Origin: an uncultured Bacilli bacterium
GTDB lineage: Bacteria; Bacillota_I; Bacilli_A; RF39; UBA660
Reading direction: 5' to 3'
NCBI GenBank assembly: GCA_947629265.1
Contig: CANRCZ010000006.1
Location: 1 to 56,281 of the forward strand
Length of the DNA: 56,281 bases
Shown here: positions 34,305-41,269 of the stretch, in pieces
Numbering within the stretch: position 1 is the first letter of the stretch
How the letters are laid out: each line of letters opens with the position of its first letter
The notes under the pieces: model-generated
Database searches by the model: none
The model's input: the letters and a program-made list of their open reading frames with translations, nothing else
What the model was told of the DNA's origin: nothing
Translations under genes and position numbers: made by a program

Positions 34305-34326
34305 TTTGTGATAAATTTACTACAAA
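34305..34326. promoter_or_regulatory. palindrome upstream of toxin promoter 1
   Basis: Half-sites TTTGTGATAAA and TTTACTACAAA; 9 of 11 positions are symmetrical. The same element stands 5 bases before the -35 in all three cassettes (34736-34757, 35156-35177). Confidence 0.55.
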
Positions 34327-34331
34327 AACTA

Positions 34332-34360
34332 TTGTGCTACAAACATTTTTTTGATACAAT
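34332..34360 (+). promoter_or_regulatory. peptide mRNA promoter, cassette 1
   Basis: TTGTGC (34332-34337), 17 bases, TACAAT (34355-34360). Transcription would start near 34367 with AGGAACATT. Confidence 0.75.
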
Positions 34361-34423
34361 GTCTATAGGAACATTTAATAAGTTGGGTGATTGCCTCTAT
34401 CATTATAGATTGGAGGTGATAAG

Positions 34424-34507
34424 ATGTCAAAAAAAGATTTTTTAATTTTATTTTTGATTGTCATTATCCTTCTTTTAATATTTTTACTTTTTATAGTATT
34501 AATTTAA
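34424..34507 (+). CDS. 27-residue hydrophobic toxin-like peptide, cassette 1
   Basis: MSKKDF followed by 21 Leu/Ile/Phe/Val residues, a single transmembrane helix. Very strong Shine-Dalgarno GGAGGTGAT at 34412-34420, seven bases from the ATG. The 5'UTR contains TTGGGTGATTGCC (34383-34395), repeated after the gene at 34536-34548. A convergent antisense promoter lies downstream. The size, hydrophobicity and RNA layout fit a type I toxin of the Fst/par sort, though the peptide lacks the Fst sequence motif. Membrane damage when unrepressed is inferred. Confidence 0.75.
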   Translation: MSKKDFLILFLIVIILLLIFLLFIVLI

Positions 34508-34617
34508 AAGGAAAATCACCTAACTCAGCAATGATTTAGGTGATTGCAAAACTTATTAGGCAACACTCAACATGCGAAATTGAATGTTCCTTTTTATTTT
34601 ATTCAAGTTTCCTTGAC
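34505..34617 (-). ncRNA. antisense antitoxin RNA, cassette 1
   Basis: Minus-strand promoter TTGATA (34652-34647), 17 bases, TATTAT (34629-34624). The RNA ends in hairpin AATCACCTAA / TTAGGTGATT (34545-34514) followed by TTTTCCTTTT. It fully overlaps the 3' end of the peptide mRNA. Its AATCACCTAA loop arm is complementary to both the 5'UTR repeat GGGTGATT and the Shine-Dalgarno AGGTGAT of cassette 1. Confidence 0.7.
34562..34600 (+). terminator. peptide mRNA terminator, cassette 1
   Basis: AACACTCAA / TTGAATGTT stem with a 9-base loop, then CCTTTTTATTTT. AATGTTCCT at 34583-34591 is the exact complement of the predicted mRNA 5' end AGGAACATT. Confidence 0.8.
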
Positions 34618-34623
34618 ATATTC

Positions 34624-34652
34624 ATAATACCATAAAAATAACCTTTTATCAA
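34624..34652 (-). promoter_or_regulatory. antisense RNA promoter, cassette 1
   Basis: TTGATA, 17 bases, TATTAT on the minus strand; conserved in all three cassettes. Confidence 0.8.
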
Positions 34653-34735
34653 GATATTTTGGTTACTAATCTCATTTTTTAACTTTTTGTATCTATTGCT
34701 CTTTATTTTTAATTGCTATATAAACCTATTTTGAA

Positions 34736-34757
34736 TTTGTAATAAATTCATTACAAA
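34736..34757. promoter_or_regulatory. palindrome upstream of toxin promoter 2
   Basis: Half-sites TTTGTAATAAA and TTCATTACAAA, 10 of 11 positions symmetrical; same place as in cassettes 1 and 3. Confidence 0.55.
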
Positions 34758-34762
34758 AACTA

Positions 34763-34791
34763 TTGTGTTACAAACATTTTTTTGGCACAAT
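34763..34791 (+). promoter_or_regulatory. peptide mRNA promoter, cassette 2
   Basis: TTGTGT (34763-34768), 17 bases, CACAAT (34786-34791). The -10 is weaker than in the other two copies (CACAAT instead of TACAAT). Confidence 0.7.
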
Positions 34792-34854
34792 GTCCGTAGG
34801 AATATTTAACAGTTGAGTGCTTGCCTACTTTCTTTTGAAAGGAGGCTTGATAAT

Positions 34855-34938
34855 ATGTCTAAGAAAGATTTTTTAATTATGTTTCTTATTCTTATTATTT
34901 TATTATTAATAGCCTTGCTTTTTACTCTTGTAAAATAG
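34855..34938 (+). CDS. 27-residue hydrophobic toxin-like peptide, cassette 2
   Basis: MSKKDF followed by a Leu/Ile-rich helix ending LLFTLVK. Shine-Dalgarno is GGAGGCTTGA (34841-34850), unlike GGAGGTGAT in copies 1 and 3. The 5'UTR repeat is TTGAGTGCTTGCC (34813-34825) and the downstream repeat TTGAATGCTTGACC (34976-34989), so the whole recognition set has changed to a GCTTG type while the peptide is conserved. Same single-helix membrane peptide as in copy 1. Confidence 0.75.
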   Translation: MSKKDFLIMFLILIILLLIALLFTLVK

Positions 34939-34939
34939 T

Positions 34940-35058
34940 ATTTCCTATTAAAAAAAGCACTCAATCTAACGTAAATTGAATGCTTGACCCAAAATAAGGC
35001 AAGTACTCAACACTGCATTGTTAAGTATTCCTTTTTATTTTATTCAAGTTTCCTTGAC
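34940..35058 (-). ncRNA. antisense antitoxin RNA, cassette 2
   Basis: Promoter TTGAAA (35093-35088), 17 bases, TATTAT (35070-35065) on the minus strand. Ends with hairpin AAGCATTCAAT / ATTGAGTGCTT (34985-34955) and a TTTTTTTAAT tail. The segment GGTCAAGCATTC is complementary to the cassette 2 Shine-Dalgarno (GCTTGA) and 5'UTR repeat. Confidence 0.7.
35002..35040 (+). terminator. peptide mRNA terminator, cassette 2
   Basis: AGTACTCAAC / GTTAAGTATT stem, 8-base loop, then CCTTTTTATTTT. AGTATTCCT pairs with the mRNA start AGGAATATT (34798-34806), with one G-U pair. Confidence 0.78.
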
Positions 35059-35064
35059 ATATTC

Positions 35065-35093
35065 ATAATACCATAAAAACAAGCTTTTTTCAA
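35065..35093 (-). promoter_or_regulatory. antisense RNA promoter, cassette 2
   Basis: TTGAAA, 17 bases, TATTAT on the minus strand. Confidence 0.8.
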
Positions 35094-35155
35094 GGTATTT
35101 ATTTTTTTCTTTTTAGTATCATTTGTTTTTTTATTGTTATATGAGCCACTTTAAA

Positions 35156-35177
35156 TTTGTGATAAATTTATTACAAA
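35156..35177. promoter_or_regulatory. palindrome upstream of toxin promoter 3
   Basis: Half-sites TTTGTGATAAA and TTTATTACAAA, 10 of 11 positions symmetrical. Confidence 0.55.
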
Positions 35178-35182
35178 AACTA

Positions 35183-35211
35183 TTGTGTTACAAACATTTT
35201 TTTGGTACAAT
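35183..35211 (+). promoter_or_regulatory. peptide mRNA promoter, cassette 3
   Basis: TTGTGT (35183-35188), 17 bases, TACAAT (35206-35211). Confidence 0.75.
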
Positions 35212-35276
35212 ACCTATAGGAACATTTAATAAGTTGGGTGATTGCCTCTATCATTATAAATTGGAGGTGATGCTTG

Positions 35277-35360
35277 ATGAGTAAAAAGGATTTTGTAATC
35301 TTTACCCTATTCATCATAATAATTTTACTTATAGCATTACTATTTGTAGTGCTAATCTAA
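35277..35360 (+). CDS. 27-residue hydrophobic toxin-like peptide, cassette 3
   Basis: MSKKDFVIFTLFIIIILLIA followed by LLFVVLI. Shine-Dalgarno GGAGGTGAT (35263-35271), nine bases from the ATG. The 5'UTR repeat TTGGGTGATTGCC (35234-35246) is identical to cassette 1, so antisense RNA 1 could silence this mRNA. Its own downstream repeat has drifted (TTAGGTGAAGC, 35386-35396). The peptide sequence is the most divergent of the three but keeps MSKKDF and the length. Confidence 0.75.
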   Translation: MSKKDFVIFTLFIIIILLIALLFVVLI

Positions 35361-35361
35361 A

Positions 35362-35466
35362 AAAATCACCTAACTCAGCAATGATTTAGGTGAAGCTATA
35401 AAAATATGGCAACACTCAACATGCGAAATTGAATGTTCCTTTTTATTTTATTCAAGTTCCCTTGAC
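35362..35466 (-). ncRNA. antisense antitoxin RNA, cassette 3
   Basis: Promoter TTGATA (35501-35496), 17 bases, TATATT (35478-35473) on the minus strand. Terminator hairpin TCACCTAA / TTAGGTGA (35393-35366) with a TTTTTTAGA tail. The stem is shorter than in cassette 1 because of the GAAGC change. Confidence 0.68.
35411..35449 (+). terminator. peptide mRNA terminator, cassette 3
   Basis: AACACTCAA / TTGAATGTT stem and CCTTTTTATTTT; AATGTTCCT (35432-35440) pairs with mRNA start AGGAACATT (35218-35226). Confidence 0.78.
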
Positions 35467-35472
35467 ATATTC

Positions 35473-35501
35473 AATATACCATAAAAATTATATTATATCA
35501 A
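35473..35501 (-). promoter_or_regulatory. antisense RNA promoter, cassette 3
   Basis: TTGATA, 17 bases, TATATT on the minus strand. Confidence 0.75.
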
Positions 35502-35569
35502 GGCATTTTCCATTAAATCCTATTTTTTAACTATAATTTAAACTATAATACAAAAACAAATAACCATAA

Positions 35570-36202
35570 TCAAAATTCTTTTTTACTAAATATTTTTTCT
35601 GATATTTTATAAGATATATAAACCATAACAACAGTTACTACAATTAGAATTATTACTAAATAATTCTCTAAAAACGATAATGAGTTTCCAATAAATGATA
35701 AATCAATATATTGTAATATAAATCCTCCTACAATAGCTACCCCAAAAACAATTAAAAATATAGCAATTCTAGCCTTTTCAATCCCAAATTTATAAATAAT
35801 TGGATACATAAAAGTTAAGACTAACAATGTTCCAAAGATCGTACCTAACATCGATACTAGTATCTGTTCATAATCGATAGTTTTAGTATTAATATAAGAA
35901 ATAATAAAAGATAAAATAAGAGTAATAACCGCAACAATAAGTATCAATAAAATAGTTGCCACATATTTCGCTTTTACACTATTTTTTCTTCCATCAGGTA
36001 GTGATATAGAATAAGCATCCCATTTATTATAATTATCATAACTAAATGTTGAAATCATTATCATTACACTCATAAACGGTAAGATAAAGGATATATTCAT
36101 TTCACCACTAAACCCCATTATCGCATATACAATAATTAATATACCTAGTAATTTAAAATTGCTTTTAATCATCGCTAGATCTTTTTTTATAAATCCTATC
36201 AT
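35570..36202 (-). CDS. ABC-2 type transporter permease
   Basis: 210 residues, six transmembrane helices. Begins MIGFIKKDLAMIKSNFKLL and contains NKWDAYSISLPDGRKNSVKAKY, typical of the ABC-2 permease subfamily paired with YtrA-type regulators. It shares its first base with the stop of the ATPase gene (ATGA-type overlap), showing tight coupling. Third gene of the GntR-ATPase-permease operon. The exported substrate is unknown; relatives respond to envelope stress or peptide antibiotics. Confidence 0.88.
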   Translation of the reverse strand: MIGFIKKDLAMIKSNFKLLGILIIVYAIMGFSGEMNISFILPFMSVMIMISTFSYDNYNKWDAYSISLPDGRKNSVKAKYVATILLILIVAVITLILSFIISYINTKTIDYEQILVSMLGTIFGTLLVLTFMYPIIYKFGIEKARIAIFLIVFGVAIVGGFILQYIDLSFIGNSLSFLENYLVIILIVVTVVMVYISYKISEKIFSKKEF

Positions 36203-37059
36203 TACTCTTCCCCCTTAATCATTAAAACCATAAGGTCATCTAAAGTTATTTTATCGATAATAGATATATCATATTTCGTTTTAAAATCCTTTTTATCAGG
36301 AACTAATATTTCATATCCATACTTGTTTTTCTTATATTTAATATAGTCTTCTTTAGCGATTTTTTTAAATTCAGTTTCTTTACATTTTGCAATGCCGTAA
36401 TTATCTAATAATTCATCGGTTGTTTTAGATAGGACAATTTCTCCATTATTGATAAAAGTTATATAGTCAGCGATATGTTCTAAGTCGGTCGTAATATGAC
36501 TAGATAGTAGGATTGAACAATCATCTTTTTCTAATATACTTTGAAATATATCTATAATTTCTGCCCTTGCAACCGGATCTAAACCCGATGTTGGTTCATC
36601 TAATATTAAAAGTTTTGGATGATGGGATAAAGACGTTATTATTTCTAATTTTTTTTGCATTCCTTTAGAAAAGGTTTTAATTTGTTTATTGGGTAATAAC
36701 GAAAATTCTTTTAAGTAATCATAAAACATTTTTGTATCCCAATTTTTATAGATACTTTTCATCGTATTATTTATATCGTTAGGAGTAAGAATTTCAGGAA
36801 AGAACATATCATCTAAGACAACACCGATATCCTCTTTTATTTTTTTATCATTTGCTTTATTATCTAAACCTAAAATTTTAATCTCACCACTATATGATTT
36901 AATGATATCAAGTATCGCTTTGATGGTTGTCGTTTTACCAGCTCCATTTTCGCCGATGAAACCCATGATCATACCTTTTGGTAAGTTAAAGGTGACGTTT
37001 TTTAATTCAAAGTTATCATATTTTTTGCATAAGTTTTTAATTTCTAAAGCATTTTCCAT
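36202..37059 (-). CDS. ABC transporter ATP-binding protein
   Basis: 285 residues. Walker A GENGAGKTT (about 36-44), Q-loop region VVLDDMFFPE, signature FSKGMQKKLEI (variant of LSGGQ, typical of ABC-2 exporters), Walker B LLILDEPTSGLDP, and switch His in LLSSHITTD. The C-terminal 70 residues are an accessory domain. Immediately follows the GntR gene (stop and start adjacent). Forms an exporter with the permease at 35570-36202. Confidence 0.95.
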   Translation of the reverse strand: MENALEIKNLCKKYDNFELKNVTFNLPKGMIMGFIGENGAGKTTTIKAILDIIKSYSGEIKILGLDNKANDKKIKEDIGVVLDDMFFPEILTPNDINNTMKSIYKNWDTKMFYDYLKEFSLLPNKQIKTFSKGMQKKLEIITSLSHHPKLLILDEPTSGLDPVARAEIIDIFQSILEKDDCSILLSSHITTDLEHIADYITFINNGEIVLSKTTDELLDNYGIAKCKETEFKKIAKEDYIKYKKNKYGYEILVPDKKDFKTKYDISIIDKITLDDLMVLMIKGEE

Positions 37060-37437
37060 TTATTTATCCTCCTCGTACAAGATATTTAACATTTCGTTTA
37101 ATGTTTTTTTATTTATGTTGTTCATTTTCGCTATCATGACAGCTTTATCCATCAGTTCTTCGATCTTATTTAATTGTTCTTCTCTTGCCAAATCTTTATT
37201 TATTTTAGCAACATAGAAACCTTTAGATGGAACGTTTTTTAAGTACCCCTCTTTAACTAGTTCTTCATAGGCATTTTTAGTTGTTATGACACTACAGCGA
37301 AGATCTTTCGCTAATGATCTTATCGATGGTAATAATTCGTTTTCTTTTAGTTCATTAGATACTATTTTAACTTTTATTTGTTCTTTAATCTGTTCATATA
37401 TCGGAACACCATTTGAATTACTTATTATAATTTCCAT
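37060..37437 (-). CDS. GntR-family regulator, YtrA type
   Basis: 125 residues: N-terminal winged helix (PIYEQIKEQIKVKI, LLPSIRSLAKDLRCSVITTK, EELVKEGYL, GKGFYVA-like SKGFYVA) plus the short helical C-terminus that defines the YtrA subfamily, which lacks a large effector domain. First gene of an operon with an ABC exporter; in Bacillus YtrA represses such an operon until cell-envelope antibiotics appear. Autoregulation through the promoter repeats is inferred. Confidence 0.93.
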   Translation of the reverse strand: MEIIISNSNGVPIYEQIKEQIKVKIVSNELKENELLPSIRSLAKDLRCSVITTKNAYEELVKEGYLKNVPSKGFYVAKINKDLAREEQLNKIEELMDKAVMIAKMNNINKKTLNEMLNILYEEDK

Positions 37438-37462
37438 AGCTCACCCTCTGTCGTATATATAT

Positions 37463-37491
37463 ATTATATACAGAATATACACAGTTGTCAA
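37463..37491 (-). promoter_or_regulatory. sigma-A promoter of GntR-ABC operon
   Basis: Minus strand: TTGACA (37491-37486), 17 bases, TATAAT (37468-37463), near-consensus. CTGT...ACAG elements flank it (CTGTGTATAT and ATATACGACAG), a plausible YtrA operator. Confidence 0.85.
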
Positions 37492-37550
37492 TACAAAAAA
37501 GACTATCATCTTTGATAATCTTAATCGTACAAATAATTTACCAAATAAAT

Positions 37551-38081
37551 TTAGCCCTGTCTTTTTCTCATAGTTTTAATTAGTGACTTTATTTGCGTTT
37601 CATCACTATAAGTATTTTTTTTAGCAGCTTCCTCATAATATTCTTCAGCTCTTTTAAATATCTCATTAAGTTTGTCTAATAATTCATTACACGTTCCATC
37701 AGATGCTACATATCTTTCTATATAATTCTTTACCTCTTCAGCAGATGCTTTTTTTAAAGTATTACCTTGGTATTCATCAAAAAATTGAGTTTCTGAATAT
37801 TTAATAAAACATGGGATATCTGGAGCTTTATAAAAAATTTTCCCGCCATAAGGTAAACCTGAACCATTACGCTTTGTTATTCGATATACAGGAATTAATT
37901 TTTTGGTAATAATTTCTCTAAAATATTTTGGATTAATTGTTGGCTTAACCATTATAGTGCCAACAACAACAGTATCAGCATTTTTAATATTTTCTTTTTT
38001 TGGCTCATCAATATTAACTCTTATATCTGGTGTTATTGATAATAAATCACATTTATAGACAGCTGAATCAATATGAAACAT
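37551..38081 (-). CDS. conserved-looking soluble protein, unknown
   Basis: 176 residues without signal peptide or transmembrane helix. Mixed alpha/beta N-terminal half (DTVVVGTIMVKPTINPKYF, KLIPVYRITKRNGSGLPYGGKI) and a helical C-terminus (ASAEEVKNYIERYVASDG, KLNEIFKRAEEYYEEAAKKN). Shine-Dalgarno TAGGAGGTTTTTT. I do not recognise a family. It stands alone between the ABC operon and mgtA region. Confidence 0.6.
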   Translation of the reverse strand: MFHIDSAVYKCDLLSITPDIRVNIDEPKKENIKNADTVVVGTIMVKPTINPKYFREIITKKLIPVYRITKRNGSGLPYGGKIFYKAPDIPCFIKYSETQFFDEYQGNTLKKASAEEVKNYIERYVASDGTCNELLDKLNEIFKRAEEYYEEAAKKNTYSDETQIKSLIKTMRKRQG

Positions 38082-38202
38082 AAAAAACCTCCTAAATAAT
38101 TTCTAAATAATATTATACATCAATTTAAAATAAAGGCAAACATATCACTAGATTTTTATTTCAAAAAATTATCAATTTTATTTGATAATTTTATAAGTTG
38201 TA

Positions 38203-38475
38203 TTACTTATTTAAGTAGTATTTTCCTTTTTTAAAAGCTAAAGTTTTATCTTGAACCATCATTAGTAAATAAGGGTTTTTAGATATCTCTTTTGGTAGAT
38301 CTTTAGGTTTAATTCCATTTGTTAAATCCGTAATATTATTATCTTGAAAATATTTAATTATATGTTCTTTTGATAGATTTTCTTTATCGTTTTTATATTT
38401 ATTTTTCATAAGAATTACATAGATAATTCCAACTATACAAATTATTAATATCGTAATTTTTAATATCTTAATCAT
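38203..38475 (-). CDS. small membrane-anchored protein downstream of mgtA
   Basis: 90 residues: one N-terminal transmembrane helix (ILKITILIICIVGIIYVILM) and a charged domain ending DKTLAFKKGKYYLNK. It begins 29 bases after mgtA ends, on the same strand, with a GTGATAAG leader, so it is probably co-transcribed. A small regulator or partner of the Mg2+ pump is possible by position only. Confidence 0.6.
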   Translation of the reverse strand: MIKILKITILIICIVGIIYVILMKNKYKNDKENLSKEHIIKYFQDNNITDLTNGIKPKDLPKEISKNPYLLMMVQDKTLAFKKGKYYLNK

Positions 38476-38504
38476 CTTATCACTATTTCTAATTTAATAT
38501 TAAA

Positions 38505-41078
38505 TTAAAGCCATTCGTTATATTTTTTAATATATAATTTCTTTACGATATTAACGGCTAAAACATATATTAAAATCAAGATAACGGCCCATAAATAAAA
38601 TTTAACTGGTAAAATGACAAAGCCGAATGTTGTGATTTTGCTAAAGATAATCGGTGTAATTACTGTTAGTACTGCTGAAAATAAGGTTAATACTGTTAAT
38701 ACCGAACTAGCTTTAGAATCGATAAAAGGTCGTTTACTAGTTCGAACATTATGGATAATTAATAGCTCTGTTAGTAAGCATAAGACAAACCAGGCTGTTT
38801 GAAAATAAGCTTGAAATTTAATATCATTATATCCTAAAATAAACCAGAAGACGATGAATGCTAGGACGTCAACTAATGATGAGGTAAGTCCCATGACAAA
38901 CATAAATCGTGATAATCCTTTTGTATCCCATTTTTTAGGCTTATCTAAAAATTCATCATCGACATTGTCGTAAGGTATTCCAATTTGTGAAAAATCATAA
39001 ATAAAGTCTTGGAACAACATTTGAATTGGTAAAAGAGGTAAAAATGGTAGGAAAATAGCGGCAATCATAATTGAAAACACGTCACCAAAGTCACCGGATA
39101 AAGCCATTTTCATGTATTTTATAACATTGCCATATACTTTTCTTCCCTCAATTATTCCATCATATATAACTTGTAAGTTTTTTTCTAGGATAATTATATC
39201 ACTTGCTTCTTTAGCGATATCGGTTGCTTTATCGACGGAAATACCGACGTCGGCACTATGGAGTGAGGGAGCATCGTTTACGCCATCGCCCATAAAACCG
39301 ACAACGTGATCATTTTTCTTTAGTATTTTTACTACCCTTTCTTTTTGCATTGGATTAAGTCTAGCGAAGACATCGGTCTTTTCGATTATGTCGATTAATT
39401 GTTTATCACTATAGTTATCTATTTCTGAACCTAGGATGATATTTTTAACCTCTAATCCTACCTCATTACATATCGCTAAAGTAGCATTAACGTTATCACC
39501 AGTTAAAATTTTTATTTCTACGCCATGATTTTTTAGTTCGTTTAAGACATTTTTCACATCTTGTTTAGCTGGAGCTAAGAAGCCGACAAAGCCCAAGAAG
39601 ATCATATCTTTTTCATCGTTTTTATTAAATATGTTTTCACCAGAATAAGTTTTCTTTTCCGCTAAAGCGATAACTTGCATACCTGTTTTTTCAAGTTCTT
39701 TAGCTTTTGTTATGGCTTTTTCTCTTAAGGTATCATTTATATCTTTTTCATTACCTTTATAATTTATTTTAGTACAAATTTTTAATATTTCTTCTAAAGC
39801 TCCTTTAGTATACATTCGATAATCATTATCTTTTTTTACGACGACTGACTGGATCTTTCTTACGTAGTCAAAAGGTATCTCATCAACTTTTATATATCCC
39901 TCTTTTAAATTTTCTACTTTATTATGTCTAGCATAGTCGATGACAGCTTTATCGATGATATTTTTCATACCGGTTGAGAAATAGCTGTTGAGGTAAGCAT
40001 ATTTTAAAATAGCTTCATCTTCTTCACCCATAACGTTTATATATTTTTGTAAAACTATTTGATTTTCGGTTAAGGTTCCGGTTTTATCGGTGCATAATAC
40101 GTCCATCGAACCCAAATTTTGAATTGATTCCATTCTTTTTACTAATGTTTTCTTTTTAGCTAAATTCTTGCTTCCTTTTGCGACATTGACATTTACAATC
40201 ATCGGTAACATGGATGGTGTTATTCCTACAGCTACTGATAGAGCAAAAAGGATAGCTGAAGAAAAGTTATTTTTGATTAATCCATCTACTATTAAAACGA
40301 AGAAGACGGTTCCAATCATATAGTAAAGTAATAATTTGGTTATTTTTTTCATGCCGATATCAAAGTTAGTTTCTTGGTGTTTGTTACCTAGTTCTTTACC
40401 CATAAGGCCTAGATAAGTATTAGTACCTGTATTTATTACTACTCCTACACCCTCGCCTGAAACGACTGATGATTCCATAAGACAGATATTATTTATATCG
40501 AAGATATTGCTAGCTTCTTTGGATATGGTACTTTTTTCTATTGGAACCGATTCACCGGTAAAGACTGATTGATTTACAAACAAATCTTTTGTTTCTATTA
40601 AAATCATATCAGCTGGAACGACGGAACCAGCATTTAGATTGACAATGTCGCCTACGACTACTTGTTCAACTTTTATGTTTTTTTCTTTACCATCACGGAT
40701 AACATTGGCTTTTGAATATATTTTAGCTTTTAGTTTTTGATTGAATTTATATTCTGAATAATCTTGGATAAATCTTATTAAGGTACTTATTAATCCTATT
40801 AAAACGATTATAATTGAACCTAATTTATCGCCTAGTAAATAGTTGATTACTGCTAAAAAGAACAAGATGATAATAAAAGGATCTTTAAGTGAGTTAAAAA
40901 AGAAATATATTGGACCATGATTAATCTCTTTGATATAGATGTTTAAGCCATTTTTATCTAACAAATCTTTTGCTTCGCTACTTTTTTTGCCGTTATTGGT
41001 TGTTTCAAAATTGTTTAATATTTCTGATTTTTCTAATTTGGCGATTTCTTTATATTTTTCATATAGTTGTTTTTGCAT
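38505..41078 (-). CDS. mgtA: magnesium-translocating P-type ATPase MgtA
   Basis: 857 residues, P-type ATPase type IIIB. Order: N-terminal cation-ATPase domain; actuator domain with FTGESVPIEKS; phosphorylation motif CTDKTGTLTENQ; nucleotide-binding region with KGALEEIL; hinge GFMGDGVNDAPSL; ten transmembrane helices, with MLPMIVNVNVAKG and LPIQMLFQDFIYDFSQIGIP, typical of MgtA/MgtB. Imports Mg2+. No M-box motif was recognised in the leader, but a hairpin lies between the best Shine-Dalgarno and the start codon. Confidence 0.94.
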   Translation of the reverse strand: MQKQLYEKYKEIAKLEKSEILNNFETTNNGKKSSEAKDLLDKNGLNIYIKEINHGPIYFFFNSLKDPFIIILFFLAVINYLLGDKLGSIIIVLIGLISTLIRFIQDYSEYKFNQKLKAKIYSKANVIRDGKEKNIKVEQVVVGDIVNLNAGSVVPADMILIETKDLFVNQSVFTGESVPIEKSTISKEASNIFDINNICLMESSVVSGEGVGVVINTGTNTYLGLMGKELGNKHQETNFDIGMKKITKLLLYYMIGTVFFVLIVDGLIKNNFSSAILFALSVAVGITPSMLPMIVNVNVAKGSKNLAKKKTLVKRMESIQNLGSMDVLCTDKTGTLTENQIVLQKYINVMGEEDEAILKYAYLNSYFSTGMKNIIDKAVIDYARHNKVENLKEGYIKVDEIPFDYVRKIQSVVVKKDNDYRMYTKGALEEILKICTKINYKGNEKDINDTLREKAITKAKELEKTGMQVIALAEKKTYSGENIFNKNDEKDMIFLGFVGFLAPAKQDVKNVLNELKNHGVEIKILTGDNVNATLAICNEVGLEVKNIILGSEIDNYSDKQLIDIIEKTDVFARLNPMQKERVVKILKKNDHVVGFMGDGVNDAPSLHSADVGISVDKATDIAKEASDIIILEKNLQVIYDGIIEGRKVYGNVIKYMKMALSGDFGDVFSIMIAAIFLPFLPLLPIQMLFQDFIYDFSQIGIPYDNVDDEFLDKPKKWDTKGLSRFMFVMGLTSSLVDVLAFIVFWFILGYNDIKFQAYFQTAWFVLCLLTELLIIHNVRTSKRPFIDSKASSVLTVLTLFSAVLTVITPIIFSKITTFGFVILPVKFYLWAVILILIYVLAVNIVKKLYIKKYNEWL

Positions 41079-41091
41079 TTAGAAACACTTT

Positions 41092-41139
41092 AATCTAATT
41101 ATTTTAATTAGATTATTTCTCCTTTCCTACTTAAAATGT
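41092..41139 (-). promoter_or_regulatory. leader hairpin between Shine-Dalgarno and mgtA start
   Basis: On the minus strand GGAAAGGAG (about 41139-41131) is followed by AATCTAATT / AATTAGATT (stem about 41123-41101) and then 22 bases to the ATG at 41078. A local AAAGTG is a weaker ribosome site. The hairpin has no T-run, so it is not a terminator. Confidence 0.45.
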
Positions 41140-41269
41140 TATTTTATTTTTTTATATTTTTAATTACTATTTATCCATTAAATATTATAACACGAAAACA
41201 GCAAATCAAAAAATAGACTTGCTTAAAATTTTTATTTAGTTATTAGAAAGTTACAATTTTGTTTAAATA

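Noticed and set aside
34424-34507. Signal-peptide-only fragments or phage holins
   Set aside because: Three intact copies with conserved MSKKDF, strong ribosome sites, terminators and convergent antisense promoters fit type I toxins better; no lysis genes are present.
34424-35360. CRISPR-like array formed by the three regular repeats
   Set aside because: The units are about 400 bases, include genes and promoters, and diverge inside; there are no short identical repeats with unique spacers.
41079-41269. M-box magnesium riboswitch before mgtA
   Set aside because: The leader is A/T-rich, lacks the conserved multi-helix core, and offers only one clear hairpin.
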